A stretch of 64,000 nt of DNA from a filamentous cyanobacterium CCT1. GTDB taxonomy: Bacteria > Cyanobacteriota > Cyanobacteriia > Phormidesmidales > Phormidesmidaceae. The stretch is taken from the NCBI GenBank assembly GCA_003017855.1, contig PYER01000005.1, positions 1 to 64,000 of the forward strand, given 5' to 3'. The translations under genes were made by a program, and so were the position numbers. Shown here piece after piece: positions 25,845 through 35,900 of this stretch. Below the pieces are notes generated by a model that saw nothing but the letters and a program-made list of their open reading frames with translations, did not search any database and was not told where the DNA came from. Every line of letters begins with the position of its first letter. Position 1 is the first letter of the stretch.

Positions 25845-26765
25845 ATGCAACCTCAGCTCAGCGTTATTATTCCGACCCACAACCGGCCTCATCTGCTGCC
25901 CCTGGCGGTGCGCAGTGCCCTGCAGCAAACCTACGCCGACCTGGAGGTAGTAATAGTCGATGACGCCTCTAACCCGCCCGTACAGTTGCCAGCCGATCCA
26001 CGCGTGCGAGTGATTCGCGTGGATCCAGGACGGGGTGGGGCGGGTGCACGGAATGTAGGGACCGAGGCGGCGCGCGGCCGCTGGGTTACGTACCTCGACG
26101 ACGACGACGTGCTGCTGCCTCACATGGCGGCGGTTTCCATGGCGGCCCTGGAGGCGGCCCCAAAGACTGCCTCTCCAGTGGGGATATTGTCAGGTATCAA
26201 CAAAGTGAATGAGCATGGCGAGGTGCTGTTGACCCGTCTGCCCCCTACCCGCCGCCCTAAGGGGGGCCACTTCTTTTTAGAAGATCCCGAACCGGGGCGA
26301 TCGCCCCACACCAAGCAGACCCTGGTGGTGGAGCGCGAGGTGGTGCTGGCCATTGGCGGCTGGGATGAAACCTTTCGATCGCGGGTGCATTCAGAGTTCT
26401 TTTTGCGGCTCAATCCGGCCTGCACGTTGATTGGTTTGCCCACGGTGACCTATCACCTGTTGACCCACACGGGCACGCGGGTGTCGGGCAACCCCAAGCT
26501 GCGCCAGGAGAGCTTTAACCGGCTGATTGAAAAGCATCGGGCCGCCTTTGAGGCCCATCCCAAAATGTTTGCGGAGTTTGTCTATAAGCACGCTAAAACC
26601 TCCTTTGAGATGGGCCAAACGGCTGCGGCATTGACCCACTGGCTCTGGGCGCTGCGGCTGCACCCTCGACATATTGGTGCGATCGCCGTCTACGCCGCGA
26701 TTGACCAGATTAAGCAGAGTCTGCGGCGGGTAGCGATACCGACCAGGGCTTTACCGCCCGCCTAG
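25845..26765 (+). CDS. Family 2 glycosyltransferase
   Basis: 306 residues. GT-A fold: SVIIPTHNRPHLLPLAVRSA, VVIVDDASNPP, GARNVGTEAARGRWVTYLDDDD. The C-terminal half is helical (ERGVARLRQ-type acceptor region replaced by FNRLIEKHRAAFEAHPKMFA), reminiscent of small TPR-like extensions in GT2 enzymes. It lies 56 bp after the exporter ATPase on the same strand. Sugar unknown. Confidence 0.88.
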   Translation: MQPQLSVIIPTHNRPHLLPLAVRSALQQTYADLEVVIVDDASNPPVQLPADPRVRVIRVDPGRGGAGARNVGTEAARGRWVTYLDDDDVLLPHMAAVSMAALEAAPKTASPVGILSGINKVNEHGEVLLTRLPPTRRPKGGHFFLEDPEPGRSPHTKQTLVVEREVVLAIGGWDETFRSRVHSEFFLRLNPACTLIGLPTVTYHLLTHTGTRVSGNPKLRQESFNRLIEKHRAAFEAHPKMFAEFVYKHAKTSFEMGQTAAALTHWLWALRLHPRHIGAIAVYAAIDQIKQSLRRVAIPTRALPPA

Positions 26766-26802
26766 GGCAGCGCCAATCGACGCCGGTGATTCACTAAAGG
26801 AC

Positions 26803-28386
26803 ATGCTTATGATTACCGATATTCTTGACCTGGGCGAACAGACCACCCTGCGCGGACAGGTGGTCGTGGTGGGTTCCGGCATTGCCGGGGCCGAGGTGGC
26901 CACCCATCTGGCCCGTAACGGGCGCGATGTGGTGCTGCTGGAGAGCGGTCGCGATCGCTTTGACCCCGCCATTCAGGCCCTCAATGACGTGGTGTTTTTG
27001 GCCAAGCGCCACCGCGAGCTCGACCCCGACTCCTACTATCACCGCTATCTGCCCCCCGAGCTGCGGGGCGTGAGCCGAGTGCGGCAGTTTGGCGGCACTA
27101 GCAATGTGTGGACGGGCAAGTGGAAGTATCTGCAACCCTCCGACTTTGAGCCTCGCCCTTGGGTGCCTAACAGCGGCTGGCCGATCGCCTTTGACGAGCT
27201 GCTTGAGCACTATCGCTCCGCCGCTGCAGACTACGGCTTTGGTGACCTGGAGGCCGAGGCCCAGCGGGCTGAAATCGTGGCGCTGCGATCGACCCTGGCG
27301 ACCCACGGCCTAAAAATGAGCAGCTTTTACTGGGAGAAAACCCCCACCCGCACCGCCAAGCGCTTTGGTGACGAAATGCGCCGGTCCACCAACCTGCGAG
27401 TCATTTTAGGGGCTACCGTGACCGAGCTGCGCCTGGATGAGGCCCACCGCCAAGTGACCACGGTGCGCTGCCGATCGCTGGAAGGACGCGAACTAAACGT
27501 GGAGGCCGACGCGATCGTGCTGGCCACCGGAGCGCTGGAGGCGGCTCGCATTTTATTAGCCAGCGATCGACAGCTGCCCGGCGGCCTGGGCAACGGCCAT
27601 GACCTGGTGGGGCGGTTCTACACTGACCACCCCAAGCACCACACGGGCACGCTGCGCCCCGGCCCGCTCGCCCGTCGGTACGCGAGCGAGCTGCAGTACG
27701 CCCCCAAGCCCCGGTTTTGCATCTGCTTTGCCCTCGACGACGCTACCCAGCAGGCCCATCAGCTGCTAGAGCACGTGCTCTACCTAAAGCCCATCTACGA
27801 AACCCGTTGGGATAGCCTGGGGCGGCTGGTGCGCGGGCGACCGGCTTGTCGAGATGGCAACGGCGCGATCGCCAGCTACCGAGTCAAGTTTGTCACCGAG
27901 CAGGTGCCCCATACCAACAGTCGCATTACTCTAGCCACCGAGCTAGACCACCTGGGCCAGCGCAAAACAGCGCTCGACTGGCGCTTTACCGAGCAGGATT
28001 ACCGCTCAACCGAGAAAATTTTGGATCTGCTGACCCAGCGCTTTGCTGAGGCGGGCCTGGGCCACTTTGACTTTGGCGACGAGTTGCCTACCCTAGACAA
28101 TATGACCGATGCTGCCCACCAGATGGGCACAACCCGGATGGCCCACCGTCCTGAGGAAGGAGTCGTAGACACCGACTGCCGCGTGTTTGGTACCGATAAC
28201 CTTTACGTGGCTAGTTCGGCGGTGTTTCCTACCGGGCCATCGTACTCGCCTACTTTTACTATTTTGGCCCTAGCTCGTCGGCTGGGGCAGCACCTGCTGC
28301 AAACTACCCCTCCGACCTCGGGCAGTCTTCAGTTAAAGTCGGTAACCGACGATGCCACAACACCCTTAGCCAGCACCCCTAGTTAG
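26803..28386 (+). CDS. GMC-family FAD oxidoreductase
   Basis: 527 residues; an ATG at 26809 has the better spaced AAAGGA site. FAD Rossmann motif VVVGSGIAGAEVATHLARNG near residue 22, the GMC-type RVRQFGGTSNVWTGKW substrate segment near 95, VLATGALEAARILLAS, and the C-terminal GMC_oxred_C domain with HQMGTTRM and the FAD-contacting NLYVASSAVFPTGPSYSPTF. The family oxidises alcohols, including sugars and sterols. In this glycosyltransferase block a sugar or glycolipid substrate is likely but not shown. Confidence 0.9.
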   Translation: MLMITDILDLGEQTTLRGQVVVVGSGIAGAEVATHLARNGRDVVLLESGRDRFDPAIQALNDVVFLAKRHRELDPDSYYHRYLPPELRGVSRVRQFGGTSNVWTGKWKYLQPSDFEPRPWVPNSGWPIAFDELLEHYRSAAADYGFGDLEAEAQRAEIVALRSTLATHGLKMSSFYWEKTPTRTAKRFGDEMRRSTNLRVILGATVTELRLDEAHRQVTTVRCRSLEGRELNVEADAIVLATGALEAARILLASDRQLPGGLGNGHDLVGRFYTDHPKHHTGTLRPGPLARRYASELQYAPKPRFCICFALDDATQQAHQLLEHVLYLKPIYETRWDSLGRLVRGRPACRDGNGAIASYRVKFVTEQVPHTNSRITLATELDHLGQRKTALDWRFTEQDYRSTEKILDLLTQRFAEAGLGHFDFGDELPTLDNMTDAAHQMGTTRMAHRPEEGVVDTDCRVFGTDNLYVASSAVFPTGPSYSPTFTILALARRLGQHLLQTTPPTSGSLQLKSVTDDATTPLASTPS

Positions 28387-28438
28387 CCAGAGCCCAGCAC
28401 CGTTTGCCCGTCTCTACCGCGATCTACTCACCCCGATC

Positions 28439-29386
28439 ATGAACTCCTCGAATCCTCTGTTCTCCGTTGTAATTCCTACCTATAACCGACCCGATCGCCT
28501 GGCGAGCTGCCTGCAAAGCCTGACTCAGCTGAGCTATCCCCGCGATCGCTTCGAGGTAATTGTGGTTGACGACGGCAGCAGCCCGCCCATTGCTCCAACG
28601 GCAGAGCCCTTTAAATCGAGCCTCAACCTCACGCTGCTGCGTCAGGAGAACAGCGGTCCCGCCTGCGCTCGCAACACGGGAGCAGCCCAGGCCCAGGGGC
28701 AGTACCTGGTGTTTACCGACGACGACTGTCAGCCCTACCCCGACTGGCTCACGGCGCTGGAGACGGCGCTACAGCAGCAGCCCACAGCGCTGGTGGGCGG
28801 CTACACCGTAAATGCCCTGCCTGAAAACCTGTTTTCAACCGCCAGCCAGCTCCTGATCGACTACCTGTACGACTACTACAACAGTCGTCAGGCGCCCAGC
28901 TTTTTTGCCTCCAACAACTTTGCGATGGCCGCTGAGCAGTTCCGCTTGAGCGGCGGGTTCGACACCTCCTTTCCGCTAGCGGCGGGGGAAGACCGGGAGT
29001 TTTGCGATCGCTGGCTGCAGCTGGGGCTACCCCTGGCCTATGCGCCTGCAGCTAGAGTCAGGCACACCCATCACCTGTCGCTGCGGCGATTCTGGCGACA
29101 GCACTTTAACTATGGTCGGGGAGCCTACTGCTTTCACCAGGTTAGATCTCGCCGGGCCGAAGAGCAGGTGAAGGTAGAGCCACTGCAGTTTTACTGGCAG
29201 CTGCTCACCTACCCTCTCTCGCGACGACCTCAGCATCAGACTGCCCAGTATCGGGTTCCCAAAATTCAGGCCATGATGTTGTCGGGGCTGCTATTTTTAT
29301 CTCAAGTGGCTAACGTGGCCGGATTTTTTTGGGAGCGCAGTCAGCAGAAGACTACGGCTACCCCAACTCCGGCGGCTCCCTGCTAG
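28439..29386 (+). CDS. Family 2 glycosyltransferase
   Basis: 315 residues. SVVIPTYNRPDRLASCLQSL, VIVVDDGSSPP, ARNTGAAQAQGQYLVFTDDDC and AAGEDREFCDRWLQLG mark the GT-A fold with DDD metal site. The part after residue 200 (HHLSLRRFWRQHFNYGRGA) is a common extension in such clusters, and a hydrophobic segment near 280-295 may dip into the membrane. It lies 52 bp after the GMC gene. Donor sugar unknown. Confidence 0.9.
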   Translation: MNSSNPLFSVVIPTYNRPDRLASCLQSLTQLSYPRDRFEVIVVDDGSSPPIAPTAEPFKSSLNLTLLRQENSGPACARNTGAAQAQGQYLVFTDDDCQPYPDWLTALETALQQQPTALVGGYTVNALPENLFSTASQLLIDYLYDYYNSRQAPSFFASNNFAMAAEQFRLSGGFDTSFPLAAGEDREFCDRWLQLGLPLAYAPAARVRHTHHLSLRRFWRQHFNYGRGAYCFHQVRSRRAEEQVKVEPLQFYWQLLTYPLSRRPQHQTAQYRVPKIQAMMLSGLLFLSQVANVAGFFWERSQQKTTATPTPAAPC

Positions 29387-29470
29387 CCTGCAGCTAAGGT
29401 TTTCAACGAGCCTTAGCCCTGATTTAACGCCTGCTGCTGTTTCGCTTGAGTTTAGGGATCTTTTTCCATT

Positions 29471-30676
29471 ATGAAACTGCAATCCTTCAGCCATTCCCAG
29501 CAAAAGATTTTGTTTCTTTGCGGCATCACCGCGATCTATCTGGCGATCGTGGCCTGGCTCGATTTTTTGCAGGGTCCGCCCTATTGGGATGAAGTCAATT
29601 TTTGGAAGTCGAGCCTGACCTTTAGCGATAGCCTGCTGCCGTCGCTCTCTGATCTGCGGGAGTATCACAGCTTAAACACTCCTCTGCCCTTCATGATTTT
29701 TGGTTTTTTAGAGTACCTGTTCAACCAGGGCATGGTGACGGGGCGATTGCTCAATTTAATTTTGTCTCTGGGCATTGTGGCCATCATTGGCTGGCCCAGC
29801 AGGCAAAAGGGCGGTCGGGCCATCTTATGTTTGATTGGGCTATTTTTGTGCCCGTATTTTTTGTTTCTAAGCGGTCGGCTTTACACCGAAATGGTCGCCT
29901 GTACCTGGGTGCTGCTGGGGTTGGTGGCCTACGTGCGCGATCGCCATTGGGTGAGCTGCCTGGCCTTTGTGCTGGCGATTTCGTCACGACAGTACATGCT
30001 GGCGTTTCCGATGGCGATCGCCACCTACGAGTTTTTAGCGATCGCCAACCAGTATCGCCAGGGGCAGCCCGTGAGTCCGCGACAGCACCAGCGATGGCTA
30101 GCCCCGGCCCTGGCCTCTCTGTCCTTCCTGGGCTGGATTGCGCTGTTTGACGGGCTCGCTCCCTCCAGTGCGATCGTCTCCCACGCCCCTGAAGTTCAAC
30201 AGAGCACTCTGGCCCTGACCCCTGGCGGCATAGTCAACTTTCTAGCCTTTGTTGGCGCCTATATTGTCATTCCAGAGTGGCTGCTGTTTCGCCCCGCCCA
30301 TCCTCTAGAATCTCTGCGTAAAAATCAGAAAAAATGGCTGCTGATTGCGATCGGTCTGCTCGTTTTTTGCCTCATCTTTCCGCCCCTGGACACCCCCTAC
30401 GGCAACATGGGCAAAGTTGCAGAACTATTGCCTTTCTACGCCTTGAACCTGGTTATGTACTATGGTTTGGCCCTGCTCACCTGCCTGCGCTTTTCTAAGC
30501 CAGACCTGCTGTTTTGGATCGTGGCCTTCAATGCCCTGATCATGATGAAAGCGATCCCCTGGGATCGCTACGTGCTGCCGCTAGTGGTTGCCTTCTGGTA
30601 TCTCAAATCTATCCATTATCCCGAACAATCCACCGCTGATGCGCCTCAGGCCAATGCCGAAACCCAGCTGACCTAG
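29471..30676 (+). CDS. Multi-pass membrane protein, GT-C glycosyltransferase-like
   Basis: 401 residues with about ten hydrophobic helices. After the first helix comes a loop with the acidic motif PPYWDEVNFWKS (Asp-Glu near residue 43), the position where ArnT/GT39/GT83-type transferases hold the catalytic Asp. A later conserved-looking loop is GRLYTEMVACTWVLLGLVAY with RDRHWVS. Such enzymes use polyprenyl-phosphate sugars on the periplasmic side. The family assignment is by layout only. It closes the co-directional block, 84 bp after the last GT2 gene. Confidence 0.75.
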   Translation: MKLQSFSHSQQKILFLCGITAIYLAIVAWLDFLQGPPYWDEVNFWKSSLTFSDSLLPSLSDLREYHSLNTPLPFMIFGFLEYLFNQGMVTGRLLNLILSLGIVAIIGWPSRQKGGRAILCLIGLFLCPYFLFLSGRLYTEMVACTWVLLGLVAYVRDRHWVSCLAFVLAISSRQYMLAFPMAIATYEFLAIANQYRQGQPVSPRQHQRWLAPALASLSFLGWIALFDGLAPSSAIVSHAPEVQQSTLALTPGGIVNFLAFVGAYIVIPEWLLFRPAHPLESLRKNQKKWLLIAIGLLVFCLIFPPLDTPYGNMGKVAELLPFYALNLVMYYGLALLTCLRFSKPDLLFWIVAFNALIMMKAIPWDRYVLPLVVAFWYLKSIHYPEQSTADAPQANAETQLT

Positions 30677-30762
30677 ACATTTACTGTTGTTAAGTAGATC
30701 GGCTGTATCTTGTGTGGGATGCGTCAGGCCCTGCCGTAACCCATCCTCCGGCGGTCTTATGC

Positions 30763-31251
30763 TTAATTTGTCCTACCTGCTTCCCTGGCCCCAGTGGGGA
30801 CCCAGTTCAGCAGTTGCGCAATCTGGCGGCCCAACGTCACTGGATCAAAGGGTTTGGCAATTACCCCCGCTACGCCCATTTGCTCAAAGCGGGCATAGTC
30901 CCGTGCCATAACCTGAGATGTCAGCAGCACGATGGGAATGTGGCAGGTGCTGGGATGAAATCGAAAGGCCGGCACCAGAGCGATTCCCGTTAGCTGCGTC
31001 ACAGAAATTTCCAGCAGGATGACATCCCACCGGGGGCTGGTGTCAAAATCAACGGTGCTGGGGTCACAGCAGGTTGTTACCTGCCAGCCCTCGAACTCCC
31101 TCAGGGCATCCTGGACCAGAACACAAATATCGGGTTCATTATCAATTAGCAGCAGCTGTCGAGGTGTACCCTGGGCAGCAGAAACGTGGCGGCTGGCTAA
31201 GTCAGCATTTGCTGACAGCGGTGATGGGACTTTGATAGCGGAGTTAACCAT
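30763..31251 (-). CDS. Single-domain response regulator with Glu at the phosphoacceptor site
   Basis: 162 residues: an N-terminal ~30-residue tail, then one REC domain. Acidic pocket D37-N38-E39 (LLLIDNEPD), conserved T111 (IVLLTS) and K133 (GVIAKPF) are present, but the position of the phosphorylated Asp is Glu81 (WDVILLEIS); the codon is GAA on the minus strand. Asp-to-Glu changes often mimic the active state, so this may be a phosphorylation-independent regulator or a pseudo-receiver. No output domain. It is convergent with the end of the polysaccharide block. Confidence 0.88.
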   Translation of the reverse strand: MVNSAIKVPSPLSANADLASRHVSAAQGTPRQLLLIDNEPDICVLVQDALREFEGWQVTTCCDPSTVDFDTSPRWDVILLEISVTQLTGIALVPAFRFHPSTCHIPIVLLTSQVMARDYARFEQMGVAGVIAKPFDPVTLGRQIAQLLNWVPTGAREAGRTN

Positions 31252-31624
31252 TATGGATTTTCAGGATTTAACGTCGAAGGATGAGCCTAAGTTACTAGCG
31301 GCTTAAAAATAGCGTTATTTGCCTGTAAACAACTGATTAATCAATATGAGACAGCCTTAACATAATTTAAGAAGCAATTTGGTGTCTACTCAAGATCGCA
31401 AGATATTTCAGCAAGATAAAACTGACATCCTTGAGGTTTGGTGTTTAGCCTGTTTGTAGCTGGTTTTAAGTCTGAGTCGGTCTTGTAATTGGGTCTTGCT
31501 TTGAGTAATTTTGATCGCGAGTGTCGTGACAAATAGTGCTGAAGCTTACCTTTGGGGTCGGTGTCATTTCGTTCTCGCTATGGCGCAAGGTAAGCGCAAA
31601 TCGCAAACTAGGTCTGTGTAACGA
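31252..31624. other. Intergenic region between regulator and STAND pair
   Basis: 373 bp between divergent genes, fairly AT-rich. It should carry promoters for both the response regulator (left) and the STAND operon (right). No hairpin with T run, RNA gene or convincing small ORF is visible. Confidence 0.5.
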
Positions 31625-32959
31625 ATGACCCAAGCTATGAACTCCAGCGATCGCCGCAAGCGGGGCGTCGTGCTGAGCTCCCAGGGCTGGCAGCGACTGC
31701 GAGCCGCTGAGCAGCAGCTGTCGGCCCAGCAAAATAACGCTAACCCCTATACCCTCGACCAGCTGTGTGCGGTTACTGGGCTGAGCGCTAACACCCTGGT
31801 TAAGGCCCGACGGCGGCAAAAGCCGGTTGACCTCACCACCCTAGATACCTACTTTGCAGCCTTTAACCTGGTGCTAACCGCCGACGACTACCTGCTCCCT
31901 GAAGATACCCAGCGGTTCGAGCCCTCCCTTCCGACCCAGCGCGGCCCCCTCAACGGTCCCCTGCCCCTCGACTCGCCGTTTTACATCCACCGGCCTGGGC
32001 TCGAGTCCAGCGGCACTCAGGAGATCTTGACGGCGGGGGCCATGGTTCGCCTCAAAGCCCCTCGCCAGTTTGGCAAAACCTCGCTGATCAATCTCATGCT
32101 GGGCCATGCCCAGGACTATGGTTTGCGGCTGGCGGTGGTCAGCCTGCAGGCGATTGATCGCCGCTGCCTGGGAGATCTCGACCAAACCCTGCGCTGGTTT
32201 TGCGCGGTGGTGGCCCGGGCGCTGGGTCTTCCGAACCAGCTCGATCAGCGGTGGGACGGTCTATTTGGCAGCATCTACAGCTGCACCGACTACTTTGAAA
32301 CCTACCTGCTGCCGGCCTCAGATCAGCCCCTGCTGCTCGTGATCGATGACCTGGATGAGCTGTTCATCTACGACGATGTGGCCACGGACTTTTTGGGCAT
32401 GCTGCGGGCCTGGTACGAGCAGGGCCGCTACGGCACGGAGCAAAACCTCTGGCCACAGCTGCGGCTGGTGATTGCTCACTCGACCGAAGCCTGGATGCCC
32501 CTGAATATTCACCAGTCACCCTTTAACGTCGGATTTTCGATTGAGCTGCCCCCCTTCAGCCTCGACCAGGTGCAGGAACTGGCCCTGCGTTACGGCCTGG
32601 CTCCAGACGAGGGCGAGCTGCTGCAGCTGCTCGATCTGGTCGGAGGGCACCCCTACCTGACCCAGCTCAGCCTGTTTTACCTGGCCCAGCAGCAGTCTCT
32701 GACCGCGATCGCGGAGCAGGCGATCGCCTATGACGGCATCTACAGCAGCCACCTGCGCCACCAGCTGGAAGTGCTCGAAGCTGAAACTGAGCTCAGCGAA
32801 GCGATGGTTCAGGTGGCCACCAGTCCTGACGGAGTGAGGCTGCCGCCCCAGGTCTCTTTTCGCCTGCAGGGGCTGGGGCTGGTACGCTTTAAGCAGCAGC
32901 TCTCGGTGGTCAGCTGCGAGCTGTATCGCCAGTATTTCGCCGCCCTGCTGGAGAATTAG
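31625..32959 (+). CDS. HTH-AAA-like (AAA_35) STAND-type ATPase
   Basis: 444 residues. The N-terminal ~90 residues form a helix-turn-helix like the vWA-MoxR-associated (vMAP) N-terminal HTH: VVLSSQGWQRLRAAEQQL, YTLDQLCAVTGLSANTLVKA, LDTYFAAFNLVLTADDYLLP. Next is an AAA_35-type NTPase with Walker A APRQFGKTS (about 146-154) and Walker B LLLVIDDLDEL (about 235), then a helical region with LLDLVGGHPYLTQL. No WD40 or enzymatic effector is attached. Its stop TAG overlaps the GTG of the next gene. The family is linked to signalling or self/non-self responses in cyanobacteria; function here is unknown. Confidence 0.85.
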   Translation: MTQAMNSSDRRKRGVVLSSQGWQRLRAAEQQLSAQQNNANPYTLDQLCAVTGLSANTLVKARRRQKPVDLTTLDTYFAAFNLVLTADDYLLPEDTQRFEPSLPTQRGPLNGPLPLDSPFYIHRPGLESSGTQEILTAGAMVRLKAPRQFGKTSLINLMLGHAQDYGLRLAVVSLQAIDRRCLGDLDQTLRWFCAVVARALGLPNQLDQRWDGLFGSIYSCTDYFETYLLPASDQPLLLVIDDLDELFIYDDVATDFLGMLRAWYEQGRYGTEQNLWPQLRLVIAHSTEAWMPLNIHQSPFNVGFSIELPPFSLDQVQELALRYGLAPDEGELLQLLDLVGGHPYLTQLSLFYLAQQQSLTAIAEQAIAYDGIYSSHLRHQLEVLEAETELSEAMVQVATSPDGVRLPPQVSFRLQGLGLVRFKQQLSVVSCELYRQYFAALLEN

Positions 32960-35900
32960 TGCTCACCCAGCCGCTCAAGTCGCCCTATCAGGTAGGGGGT
33001 AGCCTGCCGCCTACCGCACTTACCTACGTGCAGCGGCGCGCCGACGCCATGCTCCAGCAGCAGCTGCTGGAGGGCCAGTTTTGCTACGTATTCAACGCAC
33101 GCCAGATGGGCAAGTCGAGTCTGCGGGTGCACACTATGGCAGCCCTGAGCCAACTGGGGGTACACAGTGCAGCGATAGACCTCACTGCGATCGGCAGCCA
33201 GCAAATTACGGTTGACCAGTGGTATGCCGCGATCGCCGCCTCCCTGGTCAGGGGGCTGGCCCTGCCAATTGCCCTGGGCCAGTGGTGGCGCGACCAGGCC
33301 CACCTGCCCCCTGTCGCCCGCCTGGGCGAACTTATCGATCAGGTGGTGCTGCCCAGCCTGGCGGCACCCCTGGTTGTTTTTATTGACGAAATCGACAGCA
33401 TTTTGGGGCTGGCCTTCTCGACCGACGACTTTTTTGCCCTCATCCGCACCTGCTACAACCGCCGCGCCGACAACCCAGCCTATCGGCGGCTGACCTTTGC
33501 TCTGTTTGGGGTCGCTACCCCTGGGGCGCTGGTCGTTGACAAGGCCTGCACCCCCTTCAATATCGGTCAGGCCATCGCGCTAGAGGGCTTTACGCTGGCA
33601 GAAGCCCAACCCCTGGTGACCGCTCTCAAACCCTGGTTCAGCGATCCCCAGCCGGTTCTGGAGAGAGTGCTGTACTGGACCGGAGGGCAACCCTTCCTAA
33701 CCCAGAAACTCTGCCACCTGATCGTCAGCACTGCTACTAGCTCGCTCGACCAAGCTGCCGCCGCCTGGGTTGACGATCTGGTACAGCATTACATCATCGA
33801 GGATTGGGAACTTCACGACGAGCCTGAGCACCTCAAAACTATCCGCGATCGCCTCTGGCACCAGCCCCACCGCCTGGGACAGCGGCTGGGGCTCTACCAG
33901 CAGGTGCTCGACCAGGGGGCGGTAGCGAGTGACAGTTCGCTCGACCTATCTGAACTACTGCTGCTAGGCCTGATCGAGCGTCGGGGCGGCTACCTCCAGG
34001 TCAAGAACCCCATTTACCGGGCGGTGTTTAGCCCTGCCTGGGTGCGGCAGCAGCTCAACGACCTGCGGCCCTATGCCGCTTCCCTCAATGCCTGGGTGGC
34101 CTCGGGCTACACCGACGAGTCGCGGCTGCTGCGGGGTCAGGCCCTGCAAGAAACCCTAACCTGGGCTGAGCACCAGCGCCTCGGTCCCCTCGACTATCGG
34201 TTTTTAGCCGCCAGTCAGGCCCTCGATCAGCGCGAGGCCCTGGCTCGGGTAGAAGCCGATCGCGTGGTCGAGGTTGAGGCCCGACTGGCGGCAGAACACC
34301 AGCGTCGCCTGGAGCAGCAGCGGCACTTAGACCGCCAGCGTCTGCTGCTGGGGGCGGTGACAATTGCCCTGGTGGCGGCTACCAGCTTAGGGTTGGTGGC
34401 CCGTCGCCAGTACCGTCAGGCGACCCAAAACGAAGCCGCCGCCATCGTGCGCAGTGCCGAGGCGCTGCACTCATCCCAGCAGTCGTTTGAAGCGCTGCTG
34501 GAGGCAATTCGAGGCCAGCAGCGGCTGCGGCAGCTGCCAGGGAATAACCCTTCCCTGCAGACTCAGGCTGACGCGATTTTGGAGCGCATTGTGCTGAGCA
34601 TTCATCAGAAAAATCGCCTGACGGGGCATCGGGCGGCGGTGCTGGCTACTAGCTTCAACCCCAATCCAGATTACGCCGGACAACTCGCCACTGCTGGCGT
34701 CGACGCCAACATTCACTTGTGGCAGTCCGACGGTCGGCTGATTGCAACGCTAACGGGTCACCAGGCCACGATCCGCGCCCTGGAGTACAGCCCTGATGGG
34801 CGCTATCTGGCCACCGCTGGTGACGATGGCACCATTCGCCTGTGGACAGCAACCGGTGAGCCAGAGCGTACGATCGCGACCTCTATGGCCTCTATTTGGG
34901 GCCTGGCCTTTAGCCCCGATAGCCAGATGCTGCTGGCCGGGGGCAACGGCGCTCAGGCGGAGCTATTTAACCTGCAAGGCGACTCTGTTGGCCGCTTTCA
35001 ACACCCTGGAGAGGTTACTGGCCTGCGGGCCGTAGCCTACAGCCCGACCGGCAATGCGATCGCCCTGGGTGGCAATAACGCGACCATATCGCTCTGGCAG
35101 CCCGACGGCAAATACCTACATACCCTGAGCGATCACAGCGCCCCGGTACATGCCCTGGCGTTTAGTCCTGGGGGCGATCGCCTCGCCAGCGGCAGCATCG
35201 ACAAGACCGTTCGGCTGTGGAACCATAACGGTACCCTGCTCAAAACTCTGGTGCACCACCAGGCTCCCGTCAAGGGGATCGCCTTCAGCCCTGACGGGCA
35301 GGAGTTTGTCACCGCCAGCTGGGACAAAACTCTCGCCCGATGGAGCGCCAGCGGTACGCTCTTGACCACCCTGGAGGGACATAGCGCCGCCGTCTGGGGC
35401 GTGGCCTACAGTTCCGATGGCGCGACCATTGCCTCCGCCGGGGCCGACAACCAGGTGCTGCTGTGGCAGGCCCAAAATCCCTTTCACCAGAAGCTGAAGG
35501 GCTTGAACAATTTGGCTTTAGGGGCGGTCTTTAGCCCCAATGGGCAAACCCTCGCCACCGCTGGCAGCGATCAATACATCACGCTGCTCTCGACCGAGCT
35601 GGCTACCACAGACCGGCTAGAGGCTCACCGGGCGGGCGTTTCCAACCTGGCCCCCCACCCTACTCAGCCCTGGTTAACCTCCACTAGCGAGGACAAGACT
35701 ATCAATATCTGGGATTTTGAGGGCGGCCTCCTACAGACGATCGCAGGCCACGGCGCCGCCCTGCTGGGGGTAGCCTGGCACCCGGATGGTCAGTCGCTGG
35801 TGGCCGCTAGCGTAACTGGCCAAATCTATCAGCGGCGGGTCAATGGCGCCCTGATAGCGAGCTGGGCGGGGGCTCCAGCGCCCATTTGGGACATTGACTA

